A stretch of DNA of 64,000 nt from Candidatus Helarchaeota archaeon (GTDB lineage Archaea; Asgardarchaeota; Lokiarchaeia; Helarchaeales; HEL-GB-A). Positions 1-7,948 of the stretch are shown piece by piece. The translations under genes and the position numbers were made by a program. A model generated the notes under the pieces. That model worked only from the letters and a program-made list of their open reading frames with translations, was not told the DNA's origin and did no database searches. Numbering within the stretch: the first letter of the stretch is position 1; every line of letters begins with the position of its first letter. The stretch is taken from contig JABXJT010000001.1 of NCBI GenBank assembly GCA_013375455.1, positions 108,738-172,737 on the forward strand, read 5' to 3'.

Positions 1-622
1 TCTCAGTTTCACTAACCAGAAAGTTCGGGGCAGACATATCAAACGCTTCAATCTTGTGAAGCGGGATGGTTGTAATGGGTTCTATATCGATCTCAAGCTC
101 AATGATAATTGCTACGAAATATTTGTTGGTTCTCGTTCTGCTGACGGTGATATGTCTAATCGGGTGGGTAATCTCCCTGTTATCTCGATATTTGACCCAC
201 CCCACTTTCGGGAGTCTGATTCTCTTGGATGCGTGATCGATTCGGATGTTGTTATTAATGTTATAGGTCGTGTAGCTCTGTTTCTGCTTCCTCGATTTGA
301 ATTTAGGGTAGCCAATCTTTTTCCCATTGCGAAGCCCTCGAAAGAAATTCTGAAACGCTTGGAGGAGGTTGCGGGTTTCTGATTGGAGGGCTTTGGAATC
401 CACCTCACTTAAGAAAGAAAACTCCTGTTTATACTGCTTCTCGGTCTTGTATTTGTGGGAATACAATTGATCCTTATCATCTTTAAGTTCCTCATACACC
501 TTCTTGCGTTCTTCCAACATTTTATTGTGGAGAAACCGACAGCACCCGAATGTTCTATTGAGAAGCTCCTGCTGTCGCTTATTCGGGTAGATTCTGACCT
601 TAATCCCTCTATTCAGCTTCAT
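1..622 (-). CDS. tnpB: TnpB, RNA-guided nuclease of an IS200/IS605-type element (5' part only)
   Basis: The minus-strand frame is open from an ATG at 622 to the left edge, giving the first 207 residues; the C-terminal part lies outside the window. It opens with the family's N-terminal helical domain (GIKVRIYPNKRQQELLNRTF, then FGCCRFLHNKM near residues 25-35), followed by FFRGLRNGKKIGYPKFKSR near 95-112 and the beta-rich RLPKVGWVKYR stretch. It ends at EAFDMSAPNF near 195, which fits the RuvC-I motif with its first catalytic Asp. TnpB proteins are guide-RNA-directed DNA nucleases that help IS200/IS605 elements persist. No stop interrupts the visible part, so it may be intact. An in-frame TAA ten codons upstream and no earlier ATG fix the start. 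No tnpA is seen on the visible side, so this could be a tnpB-only element. Confidence 0.9.
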   Translation of the reverse strand, partial: MKLNRGIKVRIYPNKRQQELLNRTFGCCRFLHNKMLEERKKVYEELKDDKDQLYSHKYKTEKQYKQEFSFLSEVDSKALQSETRNLLQAFQNFFRGLRNGKKIGYPKFKSRKQKQSYTTYNINNNIRIDHASKRIRLPKVGWVKYRDNREITHPIRHITVSRTRTNKYFVAIIIELEIDIEPITTIPLHKIEAFDMSAPNFLVSETE

Positions 623-723
623 TTTGACCTTAGACCAACACCTATTTCTTAGATTATTATTGGAGACCGTTCTATAAAAGCAAGAGAGATGCCTGAAAGT
701 ATTATCTTCTTCCATTCATCCAT

Positions 724-743
724 CCACTCCCTAAAGGAAGTGG
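724..743. repeat. Hairpin upstream of tnpB, candidate IS200/IS605 left-end structure
   Basis: Arms 724-731 and 736-743 pair in 7 of 8 positions around a TAAA loop, about 100 bases before the tnpB start. IS200/IS605 elements carry subterminal imperfect hairpins read as single strands by TnpA. The position fits a left end, but the other end and the exact cleavage site cannot be seen here. Confidence 0.5.
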
Positions 744-831
744 CTTTCACCTAAGGTAAAAACGGTAGTGAACAGTAAAAAAATAGAAATGCTTGGGAAT
801 GAGCTGTATGAGTTGATCAAGAAAAAGTATT

Positions 832-1683
832 TTAAGATACGAGATTTTTATAACATATTATCGTGTTTTGAAGCAGGCAGGCTACCGTCATTGGACCCAC
901 ACCCCCTGGCACGGGTGTTATTGCCTTAACCTTATTTAGAACCCCTTCAAAATCAACATCACCTGCAATTTTACCTTCAACGCGGCTGATTCCGGCATCA
1001 ATAATGACAGCATTTTCTTTAATCATATCTTTTTTTATTAAGTTGGGTGTTCCCGCACCAACTACAAGAATATCAGCCGTTTTTGTAATCGCCTTCAAAT
1101 TTTTTGTTTTAATGTGAGCCACCGAAACGGTTGCATCCCGATTCAAGAAGAGGAGTGCCAGCGGTTTTCCTAATATCGTGCTATGATTCACGATGACAAT
1201 GTCTTGCCCTGTAATGGGAATCTCATAATGTTCTAATAAGTGAATGATTCCCTTAGGAGTGCAGGGCACCAAGTCTTCTTTACCGATTAGGAGTTTTCCA
1301 AAATTCGTGGGATGAAAGCAATCTACATCTTTTTTCGGATCTATGGCTGAAAAAACAGTAACCAACTTGAAATGTGGTGGTAGGGGAAGTTGAACGAGAA
1401 TACCATGAACTGCTGGATCTTGATTTAACTCTTCAATTTTATCTAATAAATCCCGTTCCGTTTGATCTTTAGAAAGAGTTATTGTTGTCGAATTGATTCC
1501 CACCCGGTCGCACGCTTTCCCTTTTATATTGACATACATTTTAGATGCTGGATTTTCACCCACTAAGATAGTTGCCAATCCCGGAGTGATGGATGTCTCC
1601 TCTATTAATGATTCGATTTCAGTCTTTGCCTGGTTTTCAATGAATTCGGCTACCTTTTTTCCATCAAGGATTTTTTGATTCAT
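832..1683 (-). CDS. folD: Bifunctional methylene-tetrahydrofolate dehydrogenase/methenyl-THF cyclohydrolase
   Basis: FolD interconverts 5,10-methylene-THF, 5,10-methenyl-THF and 10-formyl-THF in the cytosol, linking the serine/glycine C1 pool to formyl donors. The 283 residues match the usual length. Visible motifs are Tyr50 and Lys54 of the active-site YVxxKxK motif (YVNIKGK), GILVQLPLPPH near 94, the substrate-binding DVDCFHPTNFG near 120, a Rossmann part with HSTILGKP near 165, and the C-terminal signature PVPGGVGPMT. It is the last of three minus-strand genes (glyS, glyA, folD), 99 bases downstream of glyA, so joint expression is likely though not shown. Use of folate rather than methanopterin for at least part of C1 metabolism is an inference. 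Confidence 0.96.
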   Translation of the reverse strand: MNQKILDGKKVAEFIENQAKTEIESLIEETSITPGLATILVGENPASKMYVNIKGKACDRVGINSTTITLSKDQTERDLLDKIEELNQDPAVHGILVQLPLPPHFKLVTVFSAIDPKKDVDCFHPTNFGKLLIGKEDLVPCTPKGIIHLLEHYEIPITGQDIVIVNHSTILGKPLALLFLNRDATVSVAHIKTKNLKAITKTADILVVGAGTPNLIKKDMIKENAVIIDAGISRVEGKIAGDVDFEGVLNKVKAITPVPGGVGPMTVACLLQNTIICYKNLVS

Positions 1684-1782
1684 ATAAGTTATTTCCTAAT
1701 TATTCTCATTTTTAAATTCATTGCCTTAAGCATTGAAAATGAATGGAATATGAAAAAAGTAAACGACTATTGGAGGCTACTA

Positions 1783-3132
1783 TCAATCAAGTTTCAAATA
1801 TTCATAAGCTTTCGTCTTATTTTCGAAACAAAAATGCACTTTTTGAAAATCCTTCCGAAATTCAGCGACTTCTTCTTTCACTGCTTTAATATCCTTTTGA
1901 TCAACCACGATTTGTTTGATAAACTCAGCAATTTGTTCCATTTCACTCTTTTTCATACCAAGCCGGGTAACTTCCGAAGTCCCGATGCGAAGACCGCCAG
2001 GATCTTTAAATCGCCTCCCAGCTTCAAAATCACCTGGAATCAAATTCCGATTCGCTATAATATTGGCATCTTCTAGCATTTTCTCAATTGTTTCCCCGTA
2101 CCCTACCGTTTCTCCAAATTTAGTAATGTCAATAATTATCGTATGTGATTCCGTGAAACCTCTATCCTCCATCAATACGTCAAATCCCCGTTCATAAAGT
2201 GCTTGGGCGAGATCCTTCGCATTTTGAATGACCAATTTATGATATTCCTTGCCAAATTCTAGCATTTCTGTAAGTGCTACGGCAAAACCAGCAACGTTAT
2301 GAAGGTGATGATTGCTCAGCATGTAAGGAAATGCAGCAGATTTAACTTTCTTATGGAGTTCTTCATTGTCATTACCCAAGATGCAGCCGTGCTGAGGTCC
2401 TGGAAAGGTTTTATGGGTGCTACAGGTCATAATATCTGCCCCTTCTTCTAAAGGTTGCTGAAAATACCCTGACCCGATTAATCCTACTACGTGCGCCGCA
2501 TCATATATAAAGGTCGCCCCAACGTCATGAACTGCTTCACTCAACTCTTTTACCGGATGGGGGAATAAGAAGACAGATGCGCCCACCAATACGATTTTGG
2601 GTTGTTTCTCTTTAATTAACTTAATATTGCTATCTATCTCGACTTCCATTTCCTTAGATTTGAAGTTCAAGTATTCGATATTTAAACCATGGACATGTCG
2701 CGAAGTAAGATTATGGGAGATATGACCACCATCAGGAATACGTAGGCACATGAATGTATCGCCTGGCTTGGAAATGGCAGTATATGTAATTAAATTAGCA
2801 ACCACCCCTGAAATCGGTCGAACATCTGCAAAACCCGCACGCCAATACTGTTTGGCTAATTCCATGCATTTGAGCTCAACCATATCGATATATTTACACC
2901 CTGCATACACGCGTTCCCCCGGCCAACCTTCAGCATATCGATGGCTAAAATCACATGCAATTGCCTCACGAACCGCGGGGCTCGTAACGTTTTCACTAGC
3001 GATGAGTGGAATCGAGTTTTCGAACATTTTGTGATGATTAATCATTAAATCCCGAAGTTCTTTGAAGATATCCTTATTTTTCACGGTTTTCGCACCCTTG
3101 CATTTAGAATTCATTGCACGATTTTCAAGCAT
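1783..3132 (-). CDS. glyA: Serine hydroxymethyltransferase, archaeal type
   Basis: PLP enzyme that moves the serine hydroxymethyl group to a pterin carrier, giving glycine and methylene-THF, the substrate of the adjacent FolD. Recognised from IPLIASENVTSPAVREA near 41-57, HRYAEGWPGERVYAGC near 64-79, DAAHVVGLIG near 211-220 and the PLP-lysine motif STHKTFPGPQHG, with Lys241. The archaeal SHMT type is suggested by the sequence around these motifs and by the length of 449. The ATG at 3132 gives about 20 residues more than needed before the first helix; an ATG six codons later (3114) is an alternative. The gene lies between glyS (118 bases upstream) and folD. Confidence 0.96.
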   Translation of the reverse strand: MLENRAMNSKCKGAKTVKNKDIFKELRDLMINHHKMFENSIPLIASENVTSPAVREAIACDFSHRYAEGWPGERVYAGCKYIDMVELKCMELAKQYWRAGFADVRPISGVVANLITYTAISKPGDTFMCLRIPDGGHISHNLTSRHVHGLNIEYLNFKSKEMEVEIDSNIKLIKEKQPKIVLVGASVFLFPHPVKELSEAVHDVGATFIYDAAHVVGLIGSGYFQQPLEEGADIMTCSTHKTFPGPQHGCILGNDNEELHKKVKSAAFPYMLSNHHLHNVAGFAVALTEMLEFGKEYHKLVIQNAKDLAQALYERGFDVLMEDRGFTESHTIIIDITKFGETVGYGETIEKMLEDANIIANRNLIPGDFEAGRRFKDPGGLRIGTSEVTRLGMKKSEMEQIAEFIKQIVVDQKDIKAVKEEVAEFRKDFQKVHFCFENKTKAYEYLKLD

Positions 3133-3250
3133 ATAGTCAAACTAATGTGAAATCCGAAACGTTTCATTTCATTTTAGATTATTTAACATAAACATTTGAA
3201 ATATAAAACTTTAGTTAGTTCAAAAAATGGTTTATAGGTCTTTATGAAAA

Positions 3251-4762
3251 TTAAACGAATTGAAGCCGCTTTCGGAAGAGGTCTGGCAATTCTTTAATGT
3301 TATGTCGTTCTTGTTCCATTGAGTCGCGGTTTCTAACTGTCACGGTATCATCATCGAGCGTTTGATAATCAATAGTAACAGCAAATGGAACGCCAATCTC
3401 ATCAACCCGTCGATATCGTCGCCCAATTTTTCCTTTTTCATCATAAAGGATCAAGAAATTATGCTCTTTAAGAATGGTCGCAACATCTTTGGCGCGCTCT
3501 AGTAATTCATCTCTATTACTTAGATGTGGAAATATGGCTATTTGAAAGGGGGCGATACATGGATTGAATCGAAATAGAGTGCGTTCAGGTTCTTCCGTAT
3601 AAGTACTTTCAAGTAATGCCTGTAATATACGTTCAAGCCCCCAAGAAGGTTCTATCACGTGAGGAACCACTTTGATATTTTCCTCTGTCAAGTGGATGTT
3701 CAGGTCTTTCTTTGAAAATTTTGCATGCTTCTTTAAATCATAATCCGTGCGATCTGCAATTCCCTGAAGTTCCTTCCAGCCAAATGAATATTGGAATTCC
3801 ACATCCCAACAATCACCTGCGTAATGTGCGCGTTCATTCGGTAGATGTTGGCGAATCCTCAATTTATTTGGATCCAATCCCACACGAATCAACCAATCAT
3901 AGCTAATTAAAGTCCAAAATAGTAACCACTTGCATGAGAACATCTTATTCTCCAGTAATTCGCTTGCTTTTATACTTTTTTCTGCTTCATTCTTCTCTTG
4001 CTGAACAATAGACAGAACAGAAACTTCTAACTCCTTTATCTTTACCCACCAGTCGTCTGGCACGTCATTTTTTTTCTCAGGATGTACAAAGAATTCAATT
4101 TCCAAGTGTTCAAATTCCCGAAGGCGAAAGAGGAAATTGCGCGGTGAAATTTCATTCCGGTAGCTGCGTCCAATCTGGGCAATTCCAAATGGTAAACTTG
4201 CACGCATCGTTTGTTGAATGCGCCTAAAATCAAGAAACATTGCTTGTGCTGTCTCTGGACGGAGAAAAGCTTCATTTTCCGACAGTTTAGAGGCACCAAT
4301 ATGTGTCTTAAACATTAAATTAAATTTCTGGGTTTGAGCCAATTCCCCTTTACAATTGGGGCATTTTATTTCATTCTTTACCAAGATTTCGGCTAATTCA
4401 TCCATAGTTTTTCCATCAGTTACGATATTTAAAGCATCTTGGATTAAATGATCCGCACGAAACTCTGCATGGCACTTTTTACATTCCACTAACACGTCGG
4501 TAAAGCCTTCCAAGTGTCCTGACGCATCCCACACGATTTTCGGCAAAATTATCGGGGTTTCTATTTCGTGAATGTTTTCCAGTTTGATGATAAACTCAGA
4601 CCGCCAAAAATTTCGGATTCGATTCTTTAATGTCACGCCTACCGGGCCATAATCATAAAACCCTGCAACTCCACCGTAAATCTCAGCTGCTGGAAAGATT
4701 ATCCCGCGTTTTGCACATAGGGCGACTAATTTCTCATTTAACTTTTCTATTACCATTGGCAT
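3251..4762 (-). CDS. glyS: Glycyl-tRNA synthetase, archaeal/eukaryotic homodimeric type
   Basis: Class II synthetase that charges tRNA-Gly with glycine. The N-terminus carries GGVAGFYDYGPVG near 30-42, as in alpha2-type GlyRS. A zinc-binding insertion shows CKKC (94-97) and CPNC (134-137). Motif 2 is visible as YRNEISPRNFLFRLREFEH near 201, and motif 3 as EPSWGLERIL. The C-terminal anticodon-binding domain contains LLERAKDVATILKEH. At 503 residues it is somewhat shorter than many archaeal homologues. The start is the first of two ATGs two codons apart. It heads the glycine/C1 gene set, coupling glycine supply by GlyA with its use in translation. The symbol glyS is used as commonly applied in archaea. 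Confidence 0.96.
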   Translation of the reverse strand: MPMVIEKLNEKLVALCAKRGIIFPAAEIYGGVAGFYDYGPVGVTLKNRIRNFWRSEFIIKLENIHEIETPIILPKIVWDASGHLEGFTDVLVECKKCHAEFRADHLIQDALNIVTDGKTMDELAEILVKNEIKCPNCKGELAQTQKFNLMFKTHIGASKLSENEAFLRPETAQAMFLDFRRIQQTMRASLPFGIAQIGRSYRNEISPRNFLFRLREFEHLEIEFFVHPEKKNDVPDDWWVKIKELEVSVLSIVQQEKNEAEKSIKASELLENKMFSCKWLLFWTLISYDWLIRVGLDPNKLRIRQHLPNERAHYAGDCWDVEFQYSFGWKELQGIADRTDYDLKKHAKFSKKDLNIHLTEENIKVVPHVIEPSWGLERILQALLESTYTEEPERTLFRFNPCIAPFQIAIFPHLSNRDELLERAKDVATILKEHNFLILYDEKGKIGRRYRRVDEIGVPFAVTIDYQTLDDDTVTVRNRDSMEQERHNIKELPDLFRKRLQFV

Positions 4763-4850
4763 AACCTTATTACTGCATGGTTAGGGCGATTTTTAATTTT
4801 ATTCCCATTTCATCATTTATTAAGAATATTAAATCACAATTATTATAAAT

Positions 4851-4858
4851 TTTAAATA
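4851..4858 (+). promoter_or_regulatory. TATA box of the PCMT-like gene
   Basis: TTTAAATA lies 24-31 bases before the ATG at 4882 in a very AT-rich stretch. That spacing is what an archaeal promoter giving a leaderless transcript would show. The same AT-rich block may also serve glyS on the other strand. Confidence 0.45.
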
Positions 4859-4881
4859 AAACTAAGCACATTCACTATTAG

Positions 4882-6000
4882 ATGGTGAATTCTAAGTTTG
4901 AAGAACGAAAAAATAAACTGATTGACGAACTTTTAGCTAGAAATTATATTTTTGATGCACATATAGAGGCGGCGTTTAGAAAAGTTCCAATGGAAAATTT
5001 TTTACCTGAAAGCGTGCAGAATTACTGCTACATGGATATTCCGCTTCCATTTTATCGGGATGTACGTCCCATAGCCGCCCCGCACATTAATGCTATTTTT
5101 CTCCAACTACTTCAAATAGAACCAGGGAATAGGATACTCCAATTGAGCTCAATGAGTGGCTATTTCGCTGCCCTTTCATCAGAAATTGCGGATTCGGAAA
5201 TACGCATCGTGGAAGAGGACCCCGAGATAGTTCAAGTCACGAGAGCCAATTTAAAACGAAGTGGCTATGATAAAATCGAAGTAGTTGAAATGGATCCAAT
5301 TAGGGCATTTTGGGAATTCCCTGATTCCAATCGCATCATCTTCTGTGGCGCAGTAGCTGCTTCAATTATTGATGAACTCTCAAAGGCAATGCCAAATGAT
5401 TCCATATTAATCGCACCGACTTTTCCAGGGCTGTTCAATCCATTGATTGGTCAAGATATGATACGAGTTACTAAATCTCGCACGGGCGAAATTAAAATGG
5501 AGTCTTTTGGAAAGGTTTCCTTTATTCTCATGCAGAGCAAGTCCTTCCAGAAGCAAACCTCTAAGACGCAACACCTCATTTATGACCAAATTGAGAAATC
5601 GCTCGAGGATTACTTTCAGAACATTTTCCCAAGAGAAGCGCCACTGTTAAATCTGAATCTTCCGGAGCATATAATGGAGGACTTTTTCGCTGCCAATACG
5701 CTATATAAAAAAGATTTCAAGAAAGCCGCAATTCTTCAGGCCCTCCTCACTATTAAAGAGGCCATTAATTATGTTCTCAAGGACGCCCCTATTGATTTCA
5801 CCCAATTAAAACAGGAAGAGGTACGTTCCAAACTAGAGCATGTATTAACTGAAGCGCAACTTCGAATTTTTGAGACTTTATTAGATATTGAATCTAGTAT
5901 TGTTAATTATAATCATCAAAATCCGCCAAATATCGAAAAATTAGCGAAAATGGCATTAGATATCGCTTCTGACTTTCTTGAGAACCGTTTCAGAGATTGA
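4882..6000 (+). CDS. PCMT-like methyltransferase family protein with degenerate SAM motif and long C-terminal extension
   Basis: Residues 10-115 follow protein-L-isoaspartate O-methyltransferases: an N-terminal helix with AFRKVPMENFLPE (31-43), then VRPIAAPHINAIFLQLL (61-77) in place of the usual GQTISAPHMV, and the position of SAM motif I near 85-96. The motif reads LQLSSMSGYFAAL where active enzymes have an acidic residue and GTGSGY, so Gly and acidic positions are missing. Residues beyond about 230 form a helical extension of some 140 residues absent from ordinary PCMT. It could be a catalytically dead relative that still binds damaged protein, or an enzyme with altered substrate. Its last 45 bases overlap the convergent Lrp gene. 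Confidence 0.7.
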   Translation: MVNSKFEERKNKLIDELLARNYIFDAHIEAAFRKVPMENFLPESVQNYCYMDIPLPFYRDVRPIAAPHINAIFLQLLQIEPGNRILQLSSMSGYFAALSSEIADSEIRIVEEDPEIVQVTRANLKRSGYDKIEVVEMDPIRAFWEFPDSNRIIFCGAVAASIIDELSKAMPNDSILIAPTFPGLFNPLIGQDMIRVTKSRTGEIKMESFGKVSFILMQSKSFQKQTSKTQHLIYDQIEKSLEDYFQNIFPREAPLLNLNLPEHIMEDFFAANTLYKKDFKKAAILQALLTIKEAINYVLKDAPIDFTQLKQEEVRSKLEHVLTEAQLRIFETLLDIESSIVNYNHQNPPNIEKLAKMALDIASDFLENRFRD

Positions 6001-6465
6001 GCTCTGAGATTTAATGTCATATAAGGCACCATTCGAGGGTTGAACGATCTCCGTGACAAACCAAGTTTTTAACTTTTGAATTTCTTCAACTTGACTTAAA
6101 TTTTTTATTAACATCGCTAAATTTGTCATAGAAATTACGGATAGATGGATTATTAAGTCTGGGTCTCCCATTAATACCGCAATTTTAGAAACTTCAGAAC
6201 AATTCTTCAGATAATCGATAATAGTGTTGATATGAATTCTAGACGTGGCATATATGACCAAATATGCCGAAATCTCATATCCAACTTTTTTTGGATCGAT
6301 CTGAATCGTGAATTTATCGATGATTCCACATTCTACTAATCGATCTATCCGGTACTTCACGGCTGAAGGTGTAAGATTTAGTTGAGTCCCTAAGTTGGTG
6401 AGCTTTTCACGAGAATTCTGTTTTAATGATTCCAGAAGTTGGATATCGATAACATCTAGAAACAT
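5956..6465 (-). CDS. Lrp/AsnC family transcriptional regulator
   Basis: The 169 residues show the standard two-part layout. Residues 4-55 are a winged helix-turn-helix (DIQLLESLKQNSREKLTNLG, then LTPSAVKYRIDRLVECGIID), and residues 65-145 are the RAM ligand-binding and oligomerisation domain (AYLVIYATSRI, GDPDLIIHL). Such proteins form octamers around DNA and sense amino acids or related small molecules. The gene converges on the PCMT-like gene and overlaps its end by 45 bases, so the two transcripts are antisense to each other there. The regulated genes cannot be told from the sequence. Confidence 0.93.
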   Translation of the reverse strand: MFLDVIDIQLLESLKQNSREKLTNLGTQLNLTPSAVKYRIDRLVECGIIDKFTIQIDPKKVGYEISAYLVIYATSRIHINTIIDYLKNCSEVSKIAVLMGDPDLIIHLSVISMTNLAMLIKNLSQVEEIQKLKTWFVTEIVQPSNGALYDIKSQSSISETVLKKVRSDI

Positions 6466-6592
6466 AACTTCTCTATTAAAAATCCAACAATTCTTAAAAA
6501 TGAAGAAGAAACCCTCTATTTCAACTACAAAATGCGCATTTTGAAAAACAAAATTTAGATTCCACTATGAATAGTCCATCCTTGAAATAATT

Positions 6593-7849
6593 CTATTTAC
6601 TACTCAATTTTTGATCTAATTTAAGGGCCAATTCAACTCCTATTACTCCCGAAATTTTTAATGCTTTGTCATCAATGAAATCGGCGGTATCTTTAGATGT
6701 ATGAAACCGTGATGCGAATGATCCAAGTAAGGTCACATCAAATCCCGCACCCTGGATGGGAACATGATCTGAGGCAGCTCCGATTGGTAAATAGAACTTG
6801 CGTATTTTGTTTTTCAGTGCATGCTCATCGGTAATTTCCTCGATAAAATCATTCAATGTTTGAGACGTCTTCTTCGGAGGAATACCATAGGAAGTAAGTA
6901 AAATTATTTTCCCCTTACCTCCAATCCCATCGTAGTTCAAGAAAAAAGTGGTTTCTGGATTTAATTGATTCTTTCGTCTTTTTACATAATCGGCGGCTCC
7001 ATAAAGTCCTATTTCTTCTGCCGCTGTAACAAGAAAAGTCAATTGCAGATTTTGAGGTGGGCTGGATTTGAATATTTTAGATAATTCCAATATAGTCGCC
7101 ACGCCCGTGGCATCGTCAAGAGCGCCAGGCGAACGATTACCAACATAATTGAAAGCCAGTGCAAAATTAGAGATAAAAACAATTAGGGCCGAATATAATT
7201 CAGGAGTCCAAAAGCTCGCTGGTGGATTTCCAGTTAGAATAATTATGGATCTGATGAATACTCGAATGCCATATAACAAACCTGATATCAGACCAACAAT
7301 AAATAGAATTACCCGTACAATACCGGGATAAAGCTGGCTCTTGGAGTCATAATGGGCCAGATAAATAAGATGTCCCTTAGGTTCGGGTGGGATTATTTCT
7401 GATATATAATTTTTCGTAGTGTAAATCTCGCCAATGTTGGGTACGCGCCCAAAACTTTTATTAATAATAGTACTTGAAAGCGCTAACCAAATTATACCAA
7501 ATAATGAAAACAATAAACTAATAATGGGATTATTCAAGCTTAATAATGGATCGGAGAATAACCAGGCAATTAATAAAAGTAATCCACCAATCGGCATAAT
7601 AAATCTAAAGACTATATTAATTACAAATTGCGAACACTTCAATTCCTCTGTATAAAATGAATTACCAATTAATTTTAATTCGTCGTTAATAATTTCTTGA
7701 GCTTTTTTTTCACCAACCGAACCCACCAATCTAGGAAATGCAATTTTTTTGGCAAATTCGTGTGCATTTTTCGCATTTTCTTCGGTATAGGGCATGTTAT
7801 TCACCTCATCCTTCACTAATGGATAAGCTCTTTGATTTCTCAAAATCAT
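6593..7849 (-). CDS. Membrane-embedded M28 family zinc aminopeptidase-like protein
   Basis: A di-zinc M28 peptidase domain carries likely metal ligands at His167 and nearby Asp169 (HYDSK), Asp245 or Asp246 (GALDDATG), the Glu pair 278/279 (AAEEIGLYGA), Asp307 (NYDGIG) and His383 (RFHTSKDTAD). All ligands are present, so activity is plausible. Hydrophobic segments near 76-98, 106-128, 178-198 and 217-235 place the protein in the membrane; the last two interrupt the peptidase domain between the first and second metal ligands, an unusual layout. The ATG at 7849 sits about 25-30 bases from a TATA-like element, favouring it over the ATG at 7795. Substrate unknown. Confidence 0.88.
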   Translation of the reverse strand: MILRNQRAYPLVKDEVNNMPYTEENAKNAHEFAKKIAFPRLVGSVGEKKAQEIINDELKLIGNSFYTEELKCSQFVINIVFRFIMPIGGLLLLIAWLFSDPLLSLNNPIISLLFSLFGIIWLALSSTIINKSFGRVPNIGEIYTTKNYISEIIPPEPKGHLIYLAHYDSKSQLYPGIVRVILFIVGLISGLLYGIRVFIRSIIILTGNPPASFWTPELYSALIVFISNFALAFNYVGNRSPGALDDATGVATILELSKIFKSSPPQNLQLTFLVTAAEEIGLYGAADYVKRRKNQLNPETTFFLNYDGIGGKGKIILLTSYGIPPKKTSQTLNDFIEEITDEHALKNKIRKFYLPIGAASDHVPIQGAGFDVTLLGSFASRFHTSKDTADFIDDKALKISGVIGVELALKLDQKLSSK

Positions 7850-7870
7850 CTGAAGTTTTTCGCATTCATG

Positions 7871-7883
7871 AATATTTAAATAA
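7871..7883. promoter_or_regulatory. Near-palindromic TATA element shared by divergent genes
   Basis: AATATTTAAATAA is close to its own reverse complement and lies between the divergent M28 peptidase and radical SAM genes. On the minus strand it sits 22-34 bases before the ATG at 7849. On the plus strand a transcript from it would start near 7900, after the first in-frame ATG at 7889, which argues for a later radical SAM start. Confidence 0.5.
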
Positions 7884-7948
7884 GTAAAATGTATATCCTA
7901 ATTAATTTTTCAATGAGTTGTCCAAATTCAACGTCGAGTAGCGATATC

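Noticed and set aside
56..408. Open frames of 108 residues (plus strand) and 98 residues (minus strand)
   Set aside because: Both are other-frame shadows of tnpB, whose own frame runs off the window edge and shows family motifs.
789..930. Short plus-strand frame MLGNELYELIKKKYF and on
   Set aside because: It runs straight into the antisense of folD after about 25 residues; possibly a remnant, but no family signal.
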